The notes below the pieces were generated by a model. That model had not been told where the DNA came from. It saw only the letters and a list, made by a program, of their open reading frames with translations, and ran no database searches. From contig CAKSZU010000065.1 of assembly GCA_934526125.1 (NCBI GenBank), positions 1 to 12,463 of the forward strand: a stretch of DNA of 12,463 nucleotides. Reading direction: 5' to 3'. This DNA comes from an uncultured Faecalibacterium sp. (GTDB lineage Bacteria; Bacillota; Clostridia; Oscillospirales; Ruminococcaceae). This document shows, in pieces, positions 6,885-12,463 of this stretch; the stretch's first letter is position 1, and each line of letters begins with the position of its first letter. The translations under genes and the position numbers were made by a program.

Positions 6885-7712
6885 TCACAGTCTCCCGTTG
6901 TTTTTCAGCACCTGACGGCAGGCGGCAAGGGCGGTCTCCTTATCCTTGGCCGTGATCAGAAACCGGCTGGCGTGGCAGAAGCTGATGCCCTCGATGCCGC
7001 TCTTCTGCTCGATGACCTCCTGCGGCTGGCCCGCCCAGGACTGGGGGAAGGGCAGCTTGGGGCGCTTGGTCTTGTGGTCGGTGACGCACTGGGCGCTCCA
7101 CCCGCCCCGCTGGCTGGGGTAGACGACGAACAGGGCGTCCGTCTTATACAGGCCGTTCTTCCAGGGCAGGTAGCAGGGCAGGATCACGATGCCGTCCCGG
7201 GAATTCTGGTAGGCCTGCTGGACCTTCTCATCGGCGCGGTTCACCGCATTGGCGCTGTCGATCTGGTGTTCCAGGATCTGCTTTGCCACGGCCACGGCCT
7301 TGAAGAAGCAGGTGTCCTGATCTTCTTTGGAATCCCACACCGGGTTGAAGAAGCCGATGGCATCGCACAGACTGTTCTGCTCGCCGGTGTTGTCGTTCAG
7401 GTCCAGCGGCTGGATGAAGTTCTCATCGATGAGCCGGGCCTGCCGCTCGCCCACAAGGCCCGGGCCCAGCACCCGCCACAGCAGGCCGAAGGCTGCATAG
7501 GGCACCCCGTTGGCGCGGTACTCCCGGGGCTCCTGATGGTGGTCGAACATCCCGAAGCCGATGTCGTAGACGATGCCGTCAAAGTCGTCCGGCACCACAA
7601 AGCCGCGGGTGATCTTGATATCCGGCCGCAGGATCTGGAGCAGGGCCGTGGCAAACACGTCATCGGCATGGAACTTGCCGGCGTGGGTAAATCCGTTTGC
7701 TGGAATTTTCAT
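6885..7712 (-). CDS. MYG1/UPF0160-family protein (DHH-like phosphoesterase, putative exonuclease)
   Basis: The 275-residue protein matches the MYG1/GAMM1 family, whose eukaryotic members are 3'-5' RNA exonucleases of the DHH superfamily. Visible metal-site motifs are THAGKFHADDVFA at 9-21 (His10, His15, Asp17, Asp18), YDIGFGMFDHHQ at 49-60 (Asp50, Asp57, His58, His59) and DLNDN at 103-107. The family N-terminus normally starts close to the first His motif, as here, and the length fits bacterial members. The ATG at 7712 has GAGG about ten bases upstream and a promoter at 7754-7782. It is first in a two-gene unit with the GIY-YIG/GNAT gene one base downstream. The bacterial role is not established, and RNA or nucleotide processing is inferred from the family. 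Confidence 0.88.
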   Translation of the reverse strand: MKIPANGFTHAGKFHADDVFATALLQILRPDIKITRGFVVPDDFDGIVYDIGFGMFDHHQEPREYRANGVPYAAFGLLWRVLGPGLVGERQARLIDENFIQPLDLNDNTGEQNSLCDAIGFFNPVWDSKEDQDTCFFKAVAVAKQILEHQIDSANAVNRADEKVQQAYQNSRDGIVILPCYLPWKNGLYKTDALFVVYPSQRGGWSAQCVTDHKTKRPKLPFPQSWAGQPQEVIEQKSGIEGISFCHASRFLITAKDKETALAACRQVLKNNGRL

Positions 7713-7753
7713 GAAAACTGTACCTCATTCTCTATGCTTGTTGTTCTGGTCCC

Positions 7754-7782
7754 AGTATATCACATTCTGCAGCCGGGGACAA
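7754..7782 (-). promoter_or_regulatory. Promoter of the MYG1-GIY-YIG/GNAT unit
   Basis: On the minus strand, TTGTCC (7782-7777) and TATACT (7759-7754) are 17 bases apart, about 40 bases before the ATG. It lies directly downstream of the beta-glucoside operon terminator, which marks a new transcription unit. Confidence 0.6.
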
Positions 7783-7790
7783 ACAGAACC

Positions 7791-7826
7791 AAAAAAGCCG
7801 CCGCACAGTACGCTCTGTGCGGCGGC
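7791..7826 (-). terminator. Strong terminator of the beta-glucoside operon
   Basis: A perfect 12-bp stem (CTGTGCGGCGGC at 7815-7826 with 7797-7808) has a six-base loop and is followed on the minus strand by six Us (7796-7791). It lies 60 bases past the glucosidase stop. Confidence 0.9.
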
Positions 7827-7885
7827 GGCCCTTGCGGGTCAGGAGGAAGTGTCCTTCAAAGACACAGGATGGGAAAAACGCTTGT

Positions 7886-9337
<1,452 letters not shown>

Positions 9338-10936
9338 TCAGTTCTTCTTCTCGTCGCGGAACAGGACGAAGGAGACGATGAATGCGACCACAAAGGCGAT
9401 GGCTGCACCGGCGCAGGCGAAGTAGAAGTTGGACATGGGGGCATCCAGACCGATGTAGCTGGGCAGGGTCAGCAGGCCGGGAGAGCCGCCGGAGTAGTTC
9501 TTGGTGTTCATCAGGCCCATGAAGAAGCCGCCGACACCGCCGCCGGCCATGGCTGCGATCATGTTGGTGCGGATCTTCATGGTGACGCCGTACAGGACCG
9601 GCTCGGTGATGCCGCAGACGGCGGTGATGCCGGTGGCGGAGGTCAGCTGCTTGAGCTCAGGGTCCTTGGTCTTGAGGGAGACGGCCAGAGCTGCTGCGCC
9701 CTGTGCCACATTGGAAGCCAGCTGGCCCGGGTAGATGATGGTATCGTAGCCGATGGTCATACGGTTGTTGATGCCGATGGGGGTCAGGGCGTGATGGGTG
9801 CCGGTCATGACCAGGAAGGGCAGGAACACACCGATGATGGTGGGCACCAGCCAGGGTGCCAGGGTACTCAGGCCGTTGATGGCGGAAGCCAGGATGTTGG
9901 AGACCACATAGCCCACGGGGCCCAGCACACACAGGGTGGCGATGCCGCAGACGAACATGGTGATCAGGGGTGCGGTGAAGAACCGGACCGCCTTGGGGGA
10001 GATCCGGGTCGCCCAGGGCTCCACCTTGGACATGAGCAGCACGCCCAGGATGATGGGGATGACCGACGAAGAGTAGGTGGCGTTATAGATGGGCAGCATG
10101 AAGATGGTGATGGCCTCGCCGCTCTCCTTGGAGGCTGCCACCATGTTGACGAAGTTGGGGTGGAGCAGGATGCCGCCCAGCATCATAGCCAGATAGGGGT
10201 TGCAGCCCAGTTTCTTGGCGGCAGAGTTGGCCAGCAGGATGGGCAGGAAGTAGAAGGTGGCATCGCCCATGAAGTTGATGACCTGATAGGTGCTGGACGT
10301 GTTGCTGACCAGCTTGAAGGCCACCAGAACGGCCAGCACTGCCTTGATCATACCGGCGGCGGTCAGCGGGGGCAGGATGGGGGTAAAAATGCCGGTCAGG
10401 GTGTCGATGACGCGGTCATACCACTTGCCCTTGGGGGCCGGGGCAGCGGCGGGGGCATTGCCCAGCTTGCCGCTGAGCTTTTCGTACACCTGAGTCACCT
10501 CGGCGCCGATGATGACCTGATACTGTCCGTTTGCCTGGGCCACGCCCACGACACCGGAAAGGCCCTTGATGGCATCGGTATCCGCCTTGGATTCATCCTT
10601 CAGGTTGAAGCGCAGCCGGGTGGCGCAATGGGTGGCATTGCTCACATTTTCGGCGCCGCCCACGAGGCTGAGGATCTGTTCGGCCAAAACGCCGTAATCT
10701 TCTTTTTTTGCCATTTGTAATTCCTCCATGATTTTCGGGTCCAGCGTGAGCCGGAGCCGGCTGCGCAGAAGCTCTGCGCCGGTGATGCCGGGCAGCCCAC
10801 GGATGGCTTCGAGGTCGACCACACTGCGGTCTTTCACGGTCACGGACAGGCAGCCGCTGCGGAAATCACACAGGCCTATGTTTTCTTTTCCGCCGGCAGG
10901 AGCAGCAAGCTGCTCTAAGAACTGTTCGCGATCCAT
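9338..10936 (-). CDS. PTS beta-glucoside permease EIIBC with an extra degenerate N-terminal EIIB domain
   Basis: This membrane permease imports and phosphorylates beta-glucosides. Residues 75-155 form a normal EIIB domain with phospho-acceptor Cys104 in THCATRLR. Residues 158-170 are an Ala/Pro linker. Residues 172-525 are EIIC with many membrane segments, GTHHALTPIGIN at 379-390 and the substrate-site motif GITEPVLYG at 442-450. No EIIA domain is attached, so EIIA must come from elsewhere. Residues 1-74 look like a second, shorter EIIB: GGKENI at 15-20 and VDLEAIRGLPGITG at 40-53, but Arg26 replaces the acceptor Cys. The ATG at 10936 has GGGAGG upstream. Met75 (10714) has an even better GGAGGAATTACAA, so a 458-residue form is likely made too, or is the main one. 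It lies 96 bases after licT. Confidence 0.92.
   Translation of the reverse strand: MDREQFLEQLAAPAGGKENIGLCDFRSGCLSVTVKDRSVVDLEAIRGLPGITGAELLRSRLRLTLDPKIMEELQMAKKEDYGVLAEQILSLVGGAENVSNATHCATRLRFNLKDESKADTDAIKGLSGVVGVAQANGQYQVIIGAEVTQVYEKLSGKLGNAPAAAPAPKGKWYDRVIDTLTGIFTPILPPLTAAGMIKAVLAVLVAFKLVSNTSSTYQVINFMGDATFYFLPILLANSAAKKLGCNPYLAMMLGGILLHPNFVNMVAASKESGEAITIFMLPIYNATYSSSVIPIILGVLLMSKVEPWATRISPKAVRFFTAPLITMFVCGIATLCVLGPVGYVVSNILASAINGLSTLAPWLVPTIIGVFLPFLVMTGTHHALTPIGINNRMTIGYDTIIYPGQLASNVAQGAAALAVSLKTKDPELKQLTSATGITAVCGITEPVLYGVTMKIRTNMIAAMAGGGVGGFFMGLMNTKNYSGGSPGLLTLPSYIGLDAPMSNFYFACAGAAIAFVVAFIVSFVLFRDEKKN
10712..10730 (-). promoter_or_regulatory. Strong internal ribosome binding site and ATG within the EIIBC frame
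   Basis: On the minus strand, GGAGGAATTACAA immediately precedes the ATG of Met75 (10714-10712), where ordinary EIIBC proteins begin. The upstream ATG at 10936 has its own GGGAGG. The pair predicts two products from one frame, with or without the degenerate EIIB segment. Confidence 0.6.
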
Positions 10937-11032
10937 GGCAGAGGACCTCCCTCTCGGTCAATATCGTCTGAACCGTCCGGCGCGCGCTGCCGGGCGGGTT
11001 CATTCAGGAAAATCAATGTGCAGGGGCGGGGC

Positions 11033-11863
11033 TCAGGCCCCGTTTTTCTCCTGCAGGCGGCTGATGTGCAGTGTGAGGTACAGCAGCTCCTCGTCGTTGC
11101 AGCTCCAGCTCCAGGTATTGCGGAAATACTCCGCGATCTCCCGGGCGCAGAGATACGCCCCGGGGCACTCCCGCTTCATCTGCACCAGCATCCCGCTGAT
11201 GCGGTTCTCCACCTGCTTGCCGGAGGCCAGCCTCTGGATGAGATAGCGCAGGTGCATGGAAAAACGGGAATAGGAAAAGCTCTCTTTGTTGAGCGTGATG
11301 TCAAGACTTTTTTCCACGATGCCGTCAATGTCCGAAAGGGCCTTGAGGGTCATCATCATGGAGTGCATATCCCCGGCCTCGGCCTCGGCGTTGATGAGGT
11401 GGAGCGCAATGTTCACCACTTCGCTTTCCGGCAGTTCCAGCCCGGCCTGCTGTGCCAGCAGCTCCCGGGCCTGACGGGCAAGCTCGGTCTCTTTGGGGTA
11501 CAGGTGCCGGACATCGTAAGCCAGCGGGGTGGGCACCTCAATGCCCTTGCGCAGCCGCTCGGCGGCAAAGTTCAGATGATCTGCCAGCGTGAAGGGCAGG
11601 TTGGGGTTCAGGGCGCAGTCCAGCTCGATCTCGGCCTTTTCGGCGATCTCGGCGCAGGCCAGCACCAGCGGCCGCGGCAGGTCTGCCGCCATCCCGAAGT
11701 ATTTGGGGTTCACATCGTAAAACGTCCGCTCTATGCGGGACAGGTCTGTCAGCTCGTAAGGCATTTTGGGGAACCCGACCCCGCGGCCCAGCACCACCAG
11801 CTCCTTACCGTTTCCGTCCAGCGCCAGCGCGGCATTGTTGTTGATCTGTCGGATGATTCTCAT
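11033..11863 (-). CDS. licT: LicT/BglG-family transcriptional antiterminator
   Basis: This RNA-binding protein lets RNA polymerase read past a terminator when its sugar PTS is active. The 276 residues match LicT. Residues 1-58 form the CAT RNA-binding domain (MRIIRQINNNAAL, LGRGVGF at 25-31). PRD1 spans about 65-170 with His96 and His155, and PRD2 about 172-276 with His204 and His266. All four regulatory histidines are present, so control by EIIB (negative) and HPr (positive) phosphorylation is expected. I start at the ATG at 11863, with AGGAG eight bases upstream. A GTG three codons earlier overlaps that site. It is the first gene of the operon with the EIIBC and glucosidase genes. The most likely target is the RAT-like site in its own leader. 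Confidence 0.94.
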   Translation of the reverse strand: MRIIRQINNNAALALDGNGKELVVLGRGVGFPKMPYELTDLSRIERTFYDVNPKYFGMAADLPRPLVLACAEIAEKAEIELDCALNPNLPFTLADHLNFAAERLRKGIEVPTPLAYDVRHLYPKETELARQARELLAQQAGLELPESEVVNIALHLINAEAEAGDMHSMMMTLKALSDIDGIVEKSLDITLNKESFSYSRFSMHLRYLIQRLASGKQVENRISGMLVQMKRECPGAYLCAREIAEYFRNTWSWSCNDEELLYLTLHISRLQEKNGA

Positions 11864-11877
11864 ACCGCACACTCCTG

Positions 11878-11964
11878 TTGCATCGAATTTCCGGGCAAAA
11901 GAAAAACCCCGAATGCAGCAGCTTACACTACTCCCCTTTGATCAGAAAGGGAAATTCGATGCAA
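11878..11964. repeat. Perfect 15-bp inverted repeat in the licT leader
   Basis: TTGCATCGAATTTCC (11878-11892) and GGAAATTCGATGCAA (11950-11964) are exact reverse complements 57 bases apart. In the licT mRNA the 3' arm ends one base before the CAGGAG ribosome site. No U-run follows the outer stem. Inside the loop is GGGG followed by a U-rich run (minus strand 11910-11897), the tail expected of a terminator. Confidence 0.75.
11897..11962 (-). terminator. Possible leader terminator controlled by LicT
   Basis: On the minus strand, GCATCGAAT (11962-11954) can pair imperfectly with ATTCGGGGT (11914-11906): one mismatch and two G-U pairs. A U-rich tail (UUUUUCUUUU, 11906-11897) follows. Its 5' arm is shared with the 15-bp inverted repeat and abuts the RAT-like site, as in antitermination leaders. 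The stem is weak, so this is tentative. Confidence 0.35.
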
Positions 11965-11990
11965 GTAGCGCCTCCGAGGAGTAACACCTT
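11963..11990 (-). promoter_or_regulatory. RAT-like LicT/BglG antiterminator RNA site
   Basis: On the minus strand, AAGGTGTTACTCC (11990-11978), TCGGAGGC and GCTACTT keep the RAT layout GG-N2-GUUACU, short hairpin, AGGC. CTCC pairs with GGAG across a two-base loop, flanked by the asymmetric GTTA and GCG loops. The outer AAG/CTT stem is shorter than in B. subtilis RATs and the 3' half is divergent. It starts about eight bases after the predicted transcript start. Confidence 0.5.
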
Positions 11991-12004
11991 GTTTTTACGC
12001 AATT

Positions 12005-12033
12005 AGTGTACCAAAGGTTTTTTGCTGTGTCCA
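12005..12033 (-). promoter_or_regulatory. Promoter of the licT-EIIBC-glucosidase operon
   Basis: On the minus strand, TGGACA (12033-12028) and TACACT (12010-12005) are 17 bases apart, giving a start near 11998 and a leader of about 135 bases to licT. No other comparable promoter is visible before licT. Confidence 0.55.
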
Positions 12034-12092
12034 TTCGCACGATGGCCAAAAAATTGCCCCGAAATTTGTGCAGGGTGGAAAAGCATAGCCGC

Positions 12093-12130
12093 AAAAAGCC
12101 CCGCAGGCAGCGGGTGCTGTCGGCGGGGCT
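12093..12130 (-). terminator. Terminator of the gene entering from the right edge
   Basis: AGCCCCGC (12097-12104) pairs with GCGGGGCT (12123-12130), with a smaller inner CAGC/GCTG pairing. The minus strand continues in Us (12097-12093). It lies 15 bases after the stop at 12146. Confidence 0.85.
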
Positions 12131-12145
12131 CATGGGATCACAGGA

Positions 12146-12463
12146 TCACTTTCTGGACTTGCGGCTGGTCTTTGCGACGGCCGTGGTAGGTTTGACGGCG
12201 GGAGTCAGGTCCGGTTTGGGGATGACGGCAGTGGGCTCGCCCAGAGCCAGCACTTCGGTCAGCTCCTTCTGCACCCTGGCATTGATGGGGTCGTTGACGG
12301 CCAGCACATCGGAGTAGAACTGCTCCATCTCCTCCCGGGTGGAGAAGGTGGCGACGTACATCTGGTTGCCCATGGCACCGGACAGAGCGTCGGGGATGCG
12401 GTCCACCATCTTCATGTTCTTCTGGTACTTCTGCATGATCTGCTCATGGCTGTACACGAAGTT
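12146..12463 (-). CDS. Unrecognised protein, C-terminal 105 residues (5' end outside window)
   Basis: I do not recognise the family. The visible part begins NFVYSHEQIMQKYQKNM and the frame is open to the window edge, so the start is outside. A GTG at 12457 is in frame but has no visible ribosome site. Residues 1-80 look helical and amphipathic (VQKELTEVLAL near the end), without membrane segments. The last 25 are a low-complexity Pro/Ala/Thr/Val tail ending in TSRKSRK, strongly basic. A phasin-like or DNA/cell-surface-associated helical protein is possible, but nothing here decides it. A clear terminator follows, so this is the last gene of its unit. Confidence 0.7.
   Translation of the reverse strand, partial: NFVYSHEQIMQKYQKNMKMVDRIPDALSGAMGNQMYVATFSTREEMEQFYSDVLAVNDPINARVQKELTEVLALGEPTAVIPKPDLTPAVKPTTAVAKTSRKSRK

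Noticed and set aside
7847..7864. GTGTC/GACAC inverted repeat after the glucosidase gene
   Set aside because: The stem is only five pairs with no U-run, and the strong terminator at 7791-7826 already explains the end of the operon.
10937..11032. A second RAT or terminator between licT and the EIIBC gene
   Set aside because: Only a 5-bp CCGGC/GCCGG stem without U-run is present and no GUUACU core, so the control point appears to be the licT leader.

Overview
The window is GC-rich Firmicute DNA, and every confidently called protein gene lies on the minus strand. Strong Shine-Dalgarno sites, TTGACA/TATAAT-type promoters, a LicT/BglG sugar system and an argG-H-C-J-B cluster built around a type 2 ArgC fit a gut Oscillospiraceae/Ruminococcaceae member. 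Faecalibacterium or a close relative is my best guess. That is recognition from sequence character, not a database match.

The layout follows transcription, from high to low coordinates. (1) 12463-12146 is the 3' end of an unrecognised gene, closed by an intrinsic terminator (12093-12130). (2) 12033-7791 is a beta-glucoside operon. It has a promoter, a structured leader with a candidate RAT antiterminator site, licT, a PTS EIIBC permease with an extra degenerate EIIB domain at its N-terminus, a GH1 6-phospho-beta-glucosidase, and a strong terminator. Sugar enters phosphorylated through EIIBC and is split by the glucosidase, while LicT senses PTS phosphorylation through four PRD histidines and controls readthrough. 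(3) 7782-5921 is a promoter, a MYG1/DHH-type exonuclease-like gene and, after one base, a GIY-YIG plus GNAT fusion gene, ending in a long hairpin and a bidirectional terminator. (4) 5966-5457 is a gene-poor, AT-richer stretch. It holds convergent signals: a plus-strand promoter and terminator bracketing about 190 nt, opposite a 28-codon hydrophobic minus-strand ORF with its own terminator. Next come arg-box-like repeats and the argG promoter. (5) 5456-1 is argG, argH, argC, argJ and the first half of argB.

The arginine genes cover acetylglutamate formation and recycling (ArgJ), phosphorylation (ArgB), reduction (ArgC), and the last two steps from citrulline to arginine (ArgG, ArgH). argD and argF/carbamoyltransferase are not in the window. 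ArgB carries the N-terminal segment typical of arginine-inhibited kinases, matching the ArgJ recycling route.

The least explained parts are the 5725-5966 peptide/antisense RNA locus, the degenerate tandem EIIB domain, the LicT leader with a perfect 15-bp inverted repeat, and the GIY-YIG/GNAT fusion.
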